A DNA stretch of 64,000 bases from Microbacterium timonense (GTDB lineage Bacteria; Actinomycetota; Actinomycetes; Actinomycetales; Microbacteriaceae). Position numbers and translations under genes: made by a program. Of this stretch, positions 7,747 to 16,630 are shown one piece after another. The stretch is taken from assembly GCF_900292075.1 (NCBI RefSeq), contig NZ_OLMV01000001.1, forward strand, positions 124,001 to 188,000, read 5' to 3'. The notes beneath the pieces were generated by a model. The model had not been told where the DNA came from. It searched no databases and was given only the letters and a program-made list of their open reading frames with translations. Each line of letters starts with the position of its first letter. Position 1 is the stretch's first letter.

Positions 7747-8289
7747 ATGACCGGAGACACAGCCGCGGGCGAGCCGTTCAGCGCCGAACTCCTCTTCACC
7801 GACGGGCTTCCCGCGATGGACGACGAGGTCGGCTACCGCGGCGCCGTGGCGGCTCGTGCCGCCGGGATCACCTACCGCCAGCTGGACTACTGGGCGCGCA
7901 CCGAGCTCGTCGAGCCGACCGTTCGCGGTGCCAGCGGCTCCGGGTCCCAGCGTCTGTACGGCTTCCGCGACATCCTGGTGCTGAAGCTGGTCAAGCGGCT
8001 CCTCGACACCGGCATCTCCCTGCAGCAGATCCGCACCGCCGTCGATCAGCTGCGAGCGGCCGGCATCCGCGATCTGGCCGGCACCACGCTCATGAGCGAT
8101 GGCGCCTCCGTCTACCTGTGTACGTCGAACGACGAGGTCATCGACCTCGTCAGCCGCGGGCAGGGCGTCTTCGGCATCGCCGTCGGCAAGGTCCTGCGCG
8201 AGGTCGAGTCCGAGCTCGTCGAGTTCGAGGTCGAGAAGCCCGACCCCATGGACGAGCTGGCCGCCCGACGCGCCGCCCGCACCGCCTGA
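7747..8289 (+). CDS. MerR-family transcriptional regulator, Rv1830-like
   Basis: The 180-residue regulator has a MerR domain (AARAAGITYRQLDYWARTEL, then GSQRLYGFRDILVLKLVKRLL) and an effector or dimer region ending VLREVESELVEFEVEKPDP. It matches the second MerR protein of the mycobacterial garA locus. ATG 7747 is preceded by GGAGGGGGG at a usable distance. In mycobacteria a bifunctional nuclease gene (Rv1829) separates the two MerR genes. Here only 131 nt separate them, with no open frame for it. Regulatory targets unknown. Confidence 0.82.
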   Translation: MTGDTAAGEPFSAELLFTDGLPAMDDEVGYRGAVAARAAGITYRQLDYWARTELVEPTVRGASGSGSQRLYGFRDILVLKLVKRLLDTGISLQQIRTAVDQLRAAGIRDLAGTTLMSDGASVYLCTSNDEVIDLVSRGQGVFGIAVGKVLREVESELVEFEVEKPDPMDELAARRAARTA

Positions 8290-8322
8290 CGGCCCGCCTT
8301 CGAGCCACCGGCGGCGATTGAG

Positions 8323-9537
8323 TCAGCCGAGGCTCGAGTCCGCGTGCTCCCGTACCTCGGCGCGCGCCGAGAGCGCCCGGCCGAGGTCGGCGATCAGGTC
8401 GGCGGGATCCTCGAGGCCGATGGACAGCCGAACCAGGGCGTCCGACGGCTTGGCAGCTGACGCGACCGGCCGGTGCGTGAGGGCTGCGGGATGCTGGATC
8501 AGCGAGTCGACGCTGCCCAGCGACACCGCGTGCGTGAAGAGCTCCACCGACCCCACGAGGGACGCGGCTGCCGCGAAGCCGCCCGCGAGCTCGATGGCGA
8601 TCATCGCGCCGGGTCCGGCCTGCTGCGTGCCGACGAGGCCGAGCGAGTCGCACTCCGCGAACCCGGGGAAGTGCACCCGGCTCACCTCTTCGCGTGTCGT
8701 GAGCCACTCGGCGACCGCTCGCGCGTTCGCCTGTTGCGCGCGCATCCGAATGGGGAGTGTCGCCAGCCCGCGGTGGATGAGGTACGCCGCGAGAGGGTGC
8801 AGAAGCGCGCCGGTGATGGCACGCGTGCGGCGCAGCGACGCGGCCAGCCGCGCGTCGCACGCGACGACACCGCCGACGACGTCGCCGTGGCCTCCGAGGT
8901 ACTTCGTGGCGCTGTGCAGCGAGAGCGCGGCACCGAGTTCGAGCGGCTGCTGCAGGAGCGGTGTGGCGAAGGTGTTGTCGACCAGCACCGGCACGTCGCC
9001 GGCCGCCGACACGATCGCGGCGATGTCGACGAGCTCGAGCGTCGGGTTGGCCGGAGTCTCGAGCACGACGAGCGCGGTGTCGGGGCGCAGCGCGCCCGCG
9101 ACCTCGTCGGGGCGGCAGAACGTCGTCTCCACGCCGAGGAGGCCCGACGCCAGGAGGTGGTCGGTGCCGCCGTAGAGCGGACGCACCGCCACGACGTGAC
9201 GGTGACCGGAGTCGTGGGTGAGGGCCAGCAGCACCGCTGTGACGGCCGCCATGCCGGAGGAGAAGGCGACGGCCTCCTCGGCGTGCTCGAGACGGGCGAG
9301 CGCCTCCTCGAACCGCGCGACTGTGGGGTTCCACAGCCGCGCGTACACATGGGATCCGCCCTCGAACGGGTGGCCGCCGGTGGCGAGCACTTCGTAGGAC
9401 AGCCCGCCGAGCTCGAGACCGGGAAGCGGGTTGGTCGACGAGAGGTCGAGGGGGAGTGCGTGGACGCCGAGGCCCGCGAGGTCTTCGCGGCCGGCATGCA
9501 CGGCGAGGCTGTCGGGGTGCAACGTCATCGGTGCCAT
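8323..9537 (-). CDS. Cys/Met-metabolism PLP-dependent enzyme (cystathionine gamma-synthase/lyase family)
   Basis: Fold-type I PLP enzyme of the transsulfuration family, cytosolic. The PLP lysine is Lys212 in LHSATKYLGGHGD, Asp187 binds the pyridine nitrogen (LVDNTF), and Tyr65/Arg67 in HVYARLWNPT contact the phosphate of the neighbouring subunit. At 404 residues it is full length. Cystathionine gamma-synthase, cystathionine gamma-lyase and methionine gamma-lyase cannot be separated reliably by sequence. ATG 9537 is preceded by a good promoter (TTGCCA, 17-nt spacer, GAACAT, then 6 nt), suggesting leaderless transcription. No other sulfur gene is adjacent. Confidence 0.9.
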   Translation of the reverse strand: MAPMTLHPDSLAVHAGREDLAGLGVHALPLDLSSTNPLPGLELGGLSYEVLATGGHPFEGGSHVYARLWNPTVARFEEALARLEHAEEAVAFSSGMAAVTAVLLALTHDSGHRHVVAVRPLYGGTDHLLASGLLGVETTFCRPDEVAGALRPDTALVVLETPANPTLELVDIAAIVSAAGDVPVLVDNTFATPLLQQPLELGAALSLHSATKYLGGHGDVVGGVVACDARLAASLRRTRAITGALLHPLAAYLIHRGLATLPIRMRAQQANARAVAEWLTTREEVSRVHFPGFAECDSLGLVGTQQAGPGAMIAIELAGGFAAAASLVGSVELFTHAVSLGSVDSLIQHPAALTHRPVASAAKPSDALVRLSIGLEDPADLIADLGRALSARAEVREHADSSLG

Positions 9538-9543
9538 GGCGAT

Positions 9544-9572
9544 ATGTTCAGCGAGATCGCGATGTTTGGCAA
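9544..9572 (-). promoter_or_regulatory. Promoter of the PLP transsulfuration gene
   Basis: On the minus strand TTGCCA (9572-9567), a 17-nt spacer and GAACAT (9549-9544) end 6 nt before the ATG. The region up to about 9620 is unusually AT-rich for this window and probably holds an operator. The rest of the 295-nt gap (9538-9832) contains only the long hairpin listed separately. Confidence 0.5.
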
Positions 9573-9697
9573 GTCATGTTCACGCCGACGTGCACAAAGT
9601 TTGCAATCTGATCATCGGCTAAGCAAAGTGGTCACCCCCCGCCGCCCCTGCCGCAGCATCCGTACCTCCCCGCTCCCGCCCGCCCCGCACGCAGGCC

Positions 9698-9757
9698 GTT
9701 TGTGCGGAGAACACGCCGTTCTGCGCGCGGTCATTGCGGCGTGTTCTTCGCACAAAC
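9698..9757. repeat. 21-bp inverted repeat (hairpin) downstream of parA
   Basis: Arms at 9698-9718 and 9737-9757 (GTTTGTGCGGAGAACACGCC plus one base) pair over 21 bp with one mismatch around an 18-nt loop. It lies 76 nt beyond the parA stop. It may be a U-less terminator or a dispersed palindromic element; no coding potential. Confidence 0.65.
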
Positions 9758-9832
9758 CGAAGTGGAACGGGGTGGTCGGGGATACGTGGCGGAGCCGCGA
9801 ACGGAGCCGCGAAGGGAGTCGCGACGGGGAGG

Positions 9833-10642
9833 TCAGGAGCGGGTGTCTTCGGGGACCGGGATGCGGCCGGTGCGCATGATGCGGTCCAGCAGCGAGTCGA
9901 AGTCGGCGGCGAGCTCCTGCGCCGAGTCGCCGGGCCAGATGTGCAGCGGCTTCGCGGCGCCCTGCGCCTGCTGCAGCGACGTGCGCTCGGGCAGCTGCGG
10001 CGAGAGCACCAGCGGGCCGAACATGTCGCGCAGCTCCTTGATGCGGAACTGGTGCTCGATGGATTGGGGCCGCACACGGTTCACCACGATGCCGAGCGGC
10101 TGGAGCCGGGGGGAGAGGCCGCGGCGGATCTCTTCGATGGCGCGCAGCGCGCGGTCGGCGGCGGCGACCGAGAACAGCCCGGGCTCGGTGACGACGATGA
10201 CCCGGTCGGAGGCGGCCCAGGCGGTGCGGGTCAGCGCGTTGAGCGAGGGGGCGCAGTCGATGAGCACGAGGTCGTAGTCGGCTTCGATCGTGGCCAGCGC
10301 CTCTTCGAGCTTCCACACGTCGCGCACGCTCGGATGCGGGCCGTCGAAGTTGATGGCGGAGGGGCTGCCGATCATGACATCGATGGTGCCCGGGTGCACT
10401 TTGGCCCACCCGCTGGACGTGATCGCCTGGCGGACCGTCTTCTCCTTGGGATTGGCGAGGACATCGGCGACATTCAGGCGGCCTGCGACCTGGATGTCCA
10501 TGCCCGTCGACACGTCGGACTGCGGGTCGAGGTCGACGACGAGCGTGCGGACACCGCGGGCGAAAGCCGCCGACGCGAGGCCGAGAGTCACGGTCGTCTT
10601 GCCGACGCCACCCTTGAGCGAGCTCACGGAAAGGACGTGCAC
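9833..10642 (-). CDS. ParA/MinD-family ATPase without a partner ParB
   Basis: Deviant Walker-A ATPase of the ParA superfamily (SLKGGVGKTT at residues 8-17, then LVVDLDPQSD and LVLIDCAPSLNALT). At 269 residues it lacks an N-terminal DNA-binding extension. Such proteins move or position DNA, plasmids or protein complexes through ATP-driven dimerisation. No parB or parS lies nearby, so this is probably not the chromosomal ParA at oriC. GTG 10642 starts the Walker strand directly. The gene is divergent from pyc, with 73 nt between the starts. Confidence 0.85.
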   Translation of the reverse strand: MHVLSVSSLKGGVGKTTVTLGLASAAFARGVRTLVVDLDPQSDVSTGMDIQVAGRLNVADVLANPKEKTVRQAITSSGWAKVHPGTIDVMIGSPSAINFDGPHPSVRDVWKLEEALATIEADYDLVLIDCAPSLNALTRTAWAASDRVIVVTEPGLFSVAAADRALRAIEEIRRGLSPRLQPLGIVVNRVRPQSIEHQFRIKELRDMFGPLVLSPQLPERTSLQQAQGAAKPLHIWPGDSAQELAADFDSLLDRIMRTGRIPVPEDTRS

Positions 10643-10715
10643 AAGCCACCACGTTACCGTCCCCTAGGCTGAGAGCACACTCAGGCCCGCCCGCACCGCC
10701 GCCCCCGGAGGTCGA

Positions 10716-13700
10716 ATGTTCCGCAAGATCCTGGTCGCGAACCGTGGCGAGATCGCCATCCGCGCATTCCGTGCGGCCTACGAGCTGGGGGCGCGCACCG
10801 TCGCAGTGTTCCCGTTCGAGGACCGCGGCTCGCTGCACCGCCAGAAGGCGGACGAGTCGTATGAGATCGGCGAGAAGGGTCACCCCGTCCGCGCGTACCT
10901 CGACGTCGACGAGATCATCCGCGTGGCCAAGAAGGCCGGCGCCGACGCGATCTACCCGGGATACGGCTTCCTGTCCGAGAACCCCGAGCTCGCCGAGAAG
11001 GCCACCGCCAACGGCATCGTCTTCATCGGACCGCCCGCGTCGGTGCTGGAAATGGCGGGGAACAAGGTGACCGCCAAGCAGCACGCGATCGCCGCCGGCG
11101 TGCCGGTGCTGCGTTCGACCGAGGCATCCGACGACGTCGACACCCTCGTGGCGCAGGCGGACGAGATCGGGTTCCCCATCTTCGTGAAGGCCGTCGCCGG
11201 CGGCGGGGGGCGAGGCATGCGCCGCGTGGAGCGACGCGAGGAGCTGCCCCCGGCGCTGGCCGAGGCGATGCGGGAGGCGGGAAGCGCGTTCGGCGATCCG
11301 CGCGTGTTCCTCGAGCAGGCCGTGCTGCGTCCTCGTCACGTCGAGGTGCAGGTCCTGGCCGACAAGACCGGGGAGACCGTCCACCTCTTCGAACGCGACT
11401 GCTCGGTGCAGCGGCGCCACCAGAAGGTCATCGAGATCGCGCCGGCGCCGAACCTCGACCCGGCGATCCGCGACTCGCTCCATGCCTATGCCATCGCGTT
11501 CGCCCGCTCGATCGGCTACGAGAACGCCGGGACCGTGGAGTTCCTCCTCGAGACGGCCGGGCCGCGCACCGGTGAGGTCGTCTTCATCGAGATGAATCCG
11601 CGCATCCAGGTGGAGCACACCGTCACCGAGGAGGTCACCGACGTCGACCTGGTGCAGTCGCAGATGCGCATCGCCGCCGGGCAGTCCCTCGCCGAGCTCG
11701 GACTGCAGCAGGACCGGATCCAGCTGCGCGGTGCCGCGCTGCAGTGCCGCATCACGACGGAGGACCCGGCCCAAGGCTTCCGCCCCGATACCGGGAAGAT
11801 CACGACCTACCGCTCACCCGGTGGCGCCGGCATCCGTCTGGACGGCGGCACGACAGCCGCCGGCTCGCAGATCAGCCCGCACTTCGACTCGATGCTTGCC
11901 AAGCTCACCTGCCGCGGGCGCGACTTCCCCGCCGCCGTCGCCCGGGCCCGCCGAGCGCTGGCGGAGTTCCGCATCCGCGGCGTCTCGACCAACATCCCGT
12001 TCCTGCGGGCCGTCCTCGACGACCCGGCCTTCCTCGCGGGCGACGTCAGCACCTCGTTCATCGACGAGCGTCCCGAGCTGCTCAAGAGCAACCCGTCGCG
12101 CGACCGTGCCACGAAGCTCCTGAACTGGCTGGGCGATGTCACCGTGAACCGTCCGTACGGTGAGAAGCCGCTGTCGGTCTCGCCCGGCAGCAAGCTGCCG
12201 GACATCGACCTCACGACGCCGCCGCCCGCGGGCACCCTCGAGCGCCTCCGTGCGCTCGGGCCGGAGGGCTTCGCGCGAGCGCTGCGAGCCCAGACCGCGC
12301 TGGCGGTCACCGAGACGACGTTCCGCGATGCCCACCAGTCGCTGCTGGCCACCCGCGTGCGCACCCGCGACCTGGTCCGCGTGGGGCCGCACGTGTCGCG
12401 GATGACGCCGCAGCTGCTGTCGGTGGAGGCGTGGGGCGGTGCGACCTACGATGTCGCGCTGCGCTTCCTGGCCGAGGACCCGTGGGAGCGGCTCGAGGCC
12501 CTTCGCGAGGCGATGCCCAACATCCCGATCCAGATGCTGCTGCGCGGGCGCAACACCGTCGGCTATACCCCGCGCCCCGTCGAGGTGACCGACGCCTTCG
12601 TCCGCGAGGCCGCAGCCACCGGCATCGACGTGTTCCGGATCTTCGACGCCCTCAACGACGTGTCGCAGATGCGGCCGGCGATCGACGCCGTGCGCAGCAC
12701 CGGAACGACGATCGCCGAGGTCGCGCTCTGCTACACGTCGGATCTGCTCGACCCGGCCGAGCGCCTGTACACGCTGGACTACTACCTGCGCCTCGCGGAG
12801 CAGATCGTCGAGTCCGGCGCGCACATCCTCGCCATCAAGGACATGGCGGGGCTGCTGCGTCCGGCCGCGGCGGCCAAGCTCGTCACCGCCCTGCGCGAGA
12901 GGTTCGAGCTTCCGGTGCACCTGCACACGCACGACACGGCGGGCGGGCAGCTTGCGACCCTGCTCGCGGCGAGTGCGGCGGGCGTGGATGCCGTCGATGC
13001 GGCCGCTGCGCCGATGTCGGGCACGACGAGCCAGCCGTCGCTGTCGGCACTGGTCGCGGCGCTCGCCCACACGGAGCGCGACACCGGGCTCGACCTGCAG
13101 GCGGTCAGCGATCTCGAGCCCTACTGGGAGGCGGTCCGCCACCTCTACCGGCCGTTCGAGTCGGGTCTGCCGTCGCCGACCGGACGGGTCTACCATCACG
13201 AGATCCCGGGAGGACAGCTGTCCAACCTGCGTCAGCAGGCGATCGCCCTGGGCCTGGCCGATGACTTCGAGCTCATCGAGGACATGTACGCCGCGGCGGA
13301 CCGGATCCTGGGTCGCATCCCCAAGGTGACACCGTCGTCGAAGGTCGTCGGCGATCTGGCGCTCGCCCTGGTCGCTGTGCGCGCCGACCCCGCGGACTTC
13401 GAGGCGAACCCCCAGAACTACGACATCCCCGACTCGGTCGTGGGTTTCATGGCCGGCGAGCTCGGTGATCTTCCCGGCGGGTGGCCTGAGCCGTTCCGCA
13501 CGAAGGTCCTCGAAGGCCGCACGGTCGCCATCGACATTCCGCCCCTCAGCGAGGACGAGCGGGCAGGGCTGGCCGGCGACGCTGCCCAGCGACGTCGCAC
13601 CCTGAACCGGCTGCTCTTTCCCGGACCCGCGCGCGAGTTCGAGAAGAACCGTGAGACGTACGGCGACCTGTCTGCCCTGGGAACTCCCGACTACCTCTAC

Positions 13701-14123
13701 GGCCTCAAGCCGGGGGAGGAGCACGTCGCCGAGATCGACCCGGGTGTGCAGCTGTTCGTCGGGCTCGAGGCGATCGGCGAGGCCGACGACAAGGGCATCC
13801 GCACCGTCATGACGACGCTGAACGGGCAGTTGCGGCCGGTGTTCGTGCGGGACCGCAGCATCAAGGTGGAGGCGAAGCAGGCCGAGAAGGCCGACACGTC
13901 CAAGCCCGGACAGGTCGCGGCTCCTTTCTCCGGCGTGGTGACGCTCAAGGCCGACGTCGGCGACACCGTCGCGGCGGGGCAGCCGGTCGCCTCGATCGAG
14001 GCCATGAAGATGGAAGCGGCGATCACATCCCCCGTAGACGGTGTCATCGAGCGCGTCGCGATCGCCGCCACCGCCCAGGTGGACGCCGGCGACCTTTTGG
14101 TCGTCGTCCGCCCCGCCCAGTAG
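10716..14123 (+). CDS. pyc: Pyruvate carboxylase
   Basis: Biotin enzyme making oxaloacetate from pyruvate, bicarbonate and ATP (anaplerosis). Full length at 1135 residues, in order: biotin carboxylase/ATP-grasp (about 1-455; AGGGGRGMR glycine loop, EMNPRIQVEHTVTE), carboxyltransferase (about 515-790; ETTFRDAHQSLLATR with metal-binding Asp538, HTHDTAG), PYC/OADA domain, and a C-terminal biotinyl domain with EAMKME, where Lys1098 carries biotin. ATG 10716 follows GGAGG. The stop codon TAG begins a TAGCCT hexamer that may be the -10 box of the next gene. Single-chain organisation as in other actinobacteria. Confidence 0.98.
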   Translation: MFRKILVANRGEIAIRAFRAAYELGARTVAVFPFEDRGSLHRQKADESYEIGEKGHPVRAYLDVDEIIRVAKKAGADAIYPGYGFLSENPELAEKATANGIVFIGPPASVLEMAGNKVTAKQHAIAAGVPVLRSTEASDDVDTLVAQADEIGFPIFVKAVAGGGGRGMRRVERREELPPALAEAMREAGSAFGDPRVFLEQAVLRPRHVEVQVLADKTGETVHLFERDCSVQRRHQKVIEIAPAPNLDPAIRDSLHAYAIAFARSIGYENAGTVEFLLETAGPRTGEVVFIEMNPRIQVEHTVTEEVTDVDLVQSQMRIAAGQSLAELGLQQDRIQLRGAALQCRITTEDPAQGFRPDTGKITTYRSPGGAGIRLDGGTTAAGSQISPHFDSMLAKLTCRGRDFPAAVARARRALAEFRIRGVSTNIPFLRAVLDDPAFLAGDVSTSFIDERPELLKSNPSRDRATKLLNWLGDVTVNRPYGEKPLSVSPGSKLPDIDLTTPPPAGTLERLRALGPEGFARALRAQTALAVTETTFRDAHQSLLATRVRTRDLVRVGPHVSRMTPQLLSVEAWGGATYDVALRFLAEDPWERLEALREAMPNIPIQMLLRGRNTVGYTPRPVEVTDAFVREAAATGIDVFRIFDALNDVSQMRPAIDAVRSTGTTIAEVALCYTSDLLDPAERLYTLDYYLRLAEQIVESGAHILAIKDMAGLLRPAAAAKLVTALRERFELPVHLHTHDTAGGQLATLLAASAAGVDAVDAAAAPMSGTTSQPSLSALVAALAHTERDTGLDLQAVSDLEPYWEAVRHLYRPFESGLPSPTGRVYHHEIPGGQLSNLRQQAIALGLADDFELIEDMYAAADRILGRIPKVTPSSKVVGDLALALVAVRADPADFEANPQNYDIPDSVVGFMAGELGDLPGGWPEPFRTKVLEGRTVAIDIPPLSEDERAGLAGDAAQRRRTLNRLLFPGPAREFEKNRETYGDLSALGTPDYLYGLKPGEEHVAEIDPGVQLFVGLEAIGEADDKGIRTVMTTLNGQLRPVFVRDRSIKVEAKQAEKADTSKPGQVAAPFSGVVTLKADVGDTVAAGQPVASIEAMKMEAAITSPVDGVIERVAIAATAQVDAGDLLVVVRPAQ

Positions 14124-14130
14124 CCTGGAG

Positions 14131-14159
14131 GGCGGCATCCGCCCGACACGCCGCCTTTT
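14131..14159 (+). terminator. Candidate pyc terminator
   Basis: GGCGGC (14131-14136) pairs with GCCGCC (14150-14155), followed by TTTT. The stem is only 6 bp and it would lie in the leader of the following gene if TAGCCT (14121-14126) is a promoter, so attenuation is an alternative. Confidence 0.35.
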
Positions 14160-14174
14160 CTGGAGAACTCCGCA

Positions 14175-16124
14175 GTGACGCCCGATCGCACCGAACCCAC
14201 GCCCGACGAGACCGAGAACGGGGTGCTCTCCGACACCGGGAGCGTCGACACGACAGGTCTCGGCATCCTGGGCGGAGCGACGGCACAGGTCAACGTCGAG
14301 CTGCCCACGGAGTCCGACGACGACCTCGCCGACGACGATGTCATCGACGACGAGGTGCCTTTCGTCGTCGAGATCCCCGCCGACGCCGACCTCCCCACGA
14401 CTTCGGTGGCGGCACCCGAGCTGTCCGCCGACACCACGGAGGCGGAGATCATCGAGGTGACCGCAGAGGAGTGGACGGTCGAAGGCGAGGGCTTCGCGCC
14501 GGCGCGCATCGACGAGGACATCGCCGATGCCGACATCGTGCTGGATGCCGACGAGCCGGGCGACTCGGAGCAGCCGGGCGCCGCCGAGCCGGTCGATTCT
14601 TCGACCCCGGCGGCCGACGCGGCTGTCGGCCCGGATGCGCATGTCACAACCCCTGACCCGAGCACAGACGAGGCGCTCGCGGGGGAGGCCGTTGACGAGG
14701 CTCGAGGCGGCCCCGAGGCTGTCGAGCCCGCGTCCGTCGCCTACGACGACGTCGAGTACGAGGAGGTCGACTTCGACTCCGATTTCGATCCTGCCGAGTT
14801 CGCCCTGGGTGAGGATGCCATCGAGGCGACCCTGGCGGAGAGCGCCGGGACGGGAGACGATGTCATCGCGACCGACCAGACCCCGGAGGACTCCATGAGC
14901 GCCACCACCCCGGCCGACGACGAGACCGCACCAGAGACCGTTGCGGCGTCCGAGGCTGCGAAGAGCGCCGGCGCCGCTGCCGCGTCGCAGAACGCCGCGG
15001 CACCGGCCGCGACGGAGAGCAGCACGCCCTCGGGGTCCGTCCCGACGACGCGCCGAGAGGCGCACACCGGGTCGACGCCCGTCGCCGGACGGCCGGCGGA
15101 CCGCGCCGTCGAGCGCGCATTCCCGCGCGCCGATGTCACGCTCACCTCCAAGCGGCTGGGGGAGTTCGAACCCGACCGTGAGACGGCGGATCTGCTCACC
15201 GCCGACCGCCTGCTGGATCCGCACCAGGTGGTCCGTCCGGAGCCCGAGGGGGCGTGGCAGCACTTCGTGTATTCCATCTCCGGCAGGCGCATCAACCTCG
15301 GCGACAGCAAGCGGGCCCGAGCGCGTAAAGAACTCGACCGCCGTATCGCCGCACCCCTTGCCGGCGGCGCGCGATTCGTGCCGGTGCTCTCACGCAAGGG
15401 CGGTGTCGGCAAGACGACCATCACCACCCTGCTCGGCATGGCGCTGGCCGATGCCCGCGACGACCGGGTGATCGCCGTGGACGCCAACCCCGACCGCGGC
15501 ACGCTGGCCGAGCGCATCTCGCGAGAGAGCGGGCGCACCGTGCGGGACCTCGTGCGTGTGCGCGGCGAGGTCGTCGGTTTCAACGACCTGTCCACGATCG
15601 TCGCTCGCGACGAGACGCGCTTGGACGTCGTCGCGTCCGACTCGGACCCGCGCGTGTCCGAGGCGTTCAACGACGCGGACTACCGGGATGTCGCGGCGCT
15701 GGCGGCCCACTACTACTCCGTGGTGCTCACCGACACCGGCACGGGCATCGTGCACTCCGTGATGGGCGCGACGCTCGACCTCGCCGACCAGCTGGTGATC
15801 GTGGCCGGACTGAGCGTCGACGAGGCGCGGCTGGCGTCCGAGACCCTCACGTGGCTCGAGACCAACGGCCACGCCGACAAGGTGCGCAACGCCGTGGTCG
15901 TGCTCAACAACGCCCGTCCGGGGCATCCGCTCGTCCAGCTCGACGAACTGGAGTCGCACTTCCGCACGCGGGTGCGCACCGTCGTGCGGGTGCCGTACGA
16001 CCCGCACATCGCCGCGGGCAGCGCCATCGTCTTCCGTGAACTGCAGCCGGCGACCCGTCAGGCGGCGCGCGAGCTCGCCGCGACGGTCGTCGAAGGCCTG
16101 CGTGCGCTGGCGTCGGCGGCCTGA
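14175..16124 (+). CDS. EspI-like MinD/ParA-family ATPase with long acidic disordered N-terminus
   Basis: The first ~330 residues are low-complexity and rich in Asp, Glu, Ala, Thr and Pro. A conserved block follows (about 355-400, including RRINLGDSKRARARKELDRR), then a ParA-type ATPase with SRKGGVGKTTITTLL (Lys408 in the signature position), VIAVDANPDRG and a switch region. The layout, and the RINLG segment just before the ATPase, resemble EspI (Rv3876) of ESX secretion loci. No EccC, EsxA/B or other type VII gene is present here. GTG 14175 has GGAG 9 nt upstream. def follows after 6 nt, suggesting co-transcription. Function unknown; the EspI relation is inferred. Confidence 0.8.
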   Translation: MTPDRTEPTPDETENGVLSDTGSVDTTGLGILGGATAQVNVELPTESDDDLADDDVIDDEVPFVVEIPADADLPTTSVAAPELSADTTEAEIIEVTAEEWTVEGEGFAPARIDEDIADADIVLDADEPGDSEQPGAAEPVDSSTPAADAAVGPDAHVTTPDPSTDEALAGEAVDEARGGPEAVEPASVAYDDVEYEEVDFDSDFDPAEFALGEDAIEATLAESAGTGDDVIATDQTPEDSMSATTPADDETAPETVAASEAAKSAGAAAASQNAAAPAATESSTPSGSVPTTRREAHTGSTPVAGRPADRAVERAFPRADVTLTSKRLGEFEPDRETADLLTADRLLDPHQVVRPEPEGAWQHFVYSISGRRINLGDSKRARARKELDRRIAAPLAGGARFVPVLSRKGGVGKTTITTLLGMALADARDDRVIAVDANPDRGTLAERISRESGRTVRDLVRVRGEVVGFNDLSTIVARDETRLDVVASDSDPRVSEAFNDADYRDVAALAAHYYSVVLTDTGTGIVHSVMGATLDLADQLVIVAGLSVDEARLASETLTWLETNGHADKVRNAVVVLNNARPGHPLVQLDELESHFRTRVRTVVRVPYDPHIAAGSAIVFRELQPATRQAARELAATVVEGLRALASAA

Positions 16125-16130
16125 TCACCG

Positions 16131-16622
16131 ATGGCCGTCCGTCCCATCCGCCTCTTCGGCGACCCTGTTCTGAAGTCCGTCTCCGCGCCCATCGATGAAA
16201 TCGACGACGGCGTGCGCGCTCTGGTACGCGACCTGGTCGACACCGTGGAGCTGCCCGGCCGGGCAGGCGTCGCCGCACCCCAGATCGGCGTCGGCCTGCG
16301 CGCGTTCAGCTACAACATCGACGGCGACATCGGCTACGTGATCAACCCGGTGCTCGTGGAGGTCTCGGGAGACCCGGAGCCCATCGGCGAAGGGTGCCTG
16401 TCGGTCCCCGGGCTCTGGCACGAGGCCATCCGGTACCCCCGCGCGAAGGTCGTCGGCATCGATCTCGACGGCAACGAACTCGTGCTCGAGGGCGAAGGAC
16501 TGCTGGCTCAGGCGCTGCAGCACGAGACGGACCACCTCGACGGCACGCTCTACCTCGACCGTCTGAGCCCCGAGGAGCGCCGCACCGCGATGCGCGAGAT
16601 CCGCGAGTCCGACTGGTTCTAG
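16131..16622 (+). CDS. def: Peptide deformylase
   Basis: Metalloenzyme removing the N-formyl group from nascent proteins. All three family motifs are present: [11 protein letters not shown] (residues 43-53), EGCLSVP with metal ligand Cys89, and QHETDH with His131/His135 ligands and catalytic Glu132. The 163 residues are typical. Motif I reads GRAGVAAPQ instead of the common GxGLAAPQ, as in several actinobacterial paralogues. ATG 16131 lies 6 nt after the EspI-like gene. The gene ends at the edge of the tandem repeat array. Confidence 0.96.
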   Translation: MAVRPIRLFGDPVLKSVSAPIDEIDDGVRALVRDLVDTVELPGRAGVAAPQIGVGLRAFSYNIDGDIGYVINPVLVEVSGDPEPIGEGCLSVPGLWHEAIRYPRAKVVGIDLDGNELVLEGEGLLAQALQHETDHLDGTLYLDRLSPEERRTAMREIRESDWF

Positions 16623-16630
16623 CCCCACCC

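Noticed and set aside
9612-11774. A 720-codon minus-strand frame running through the parA region into pyc
   Set aside because: It overlaps parA in another frame and is antisense to pyc. Both of those have full domain support.
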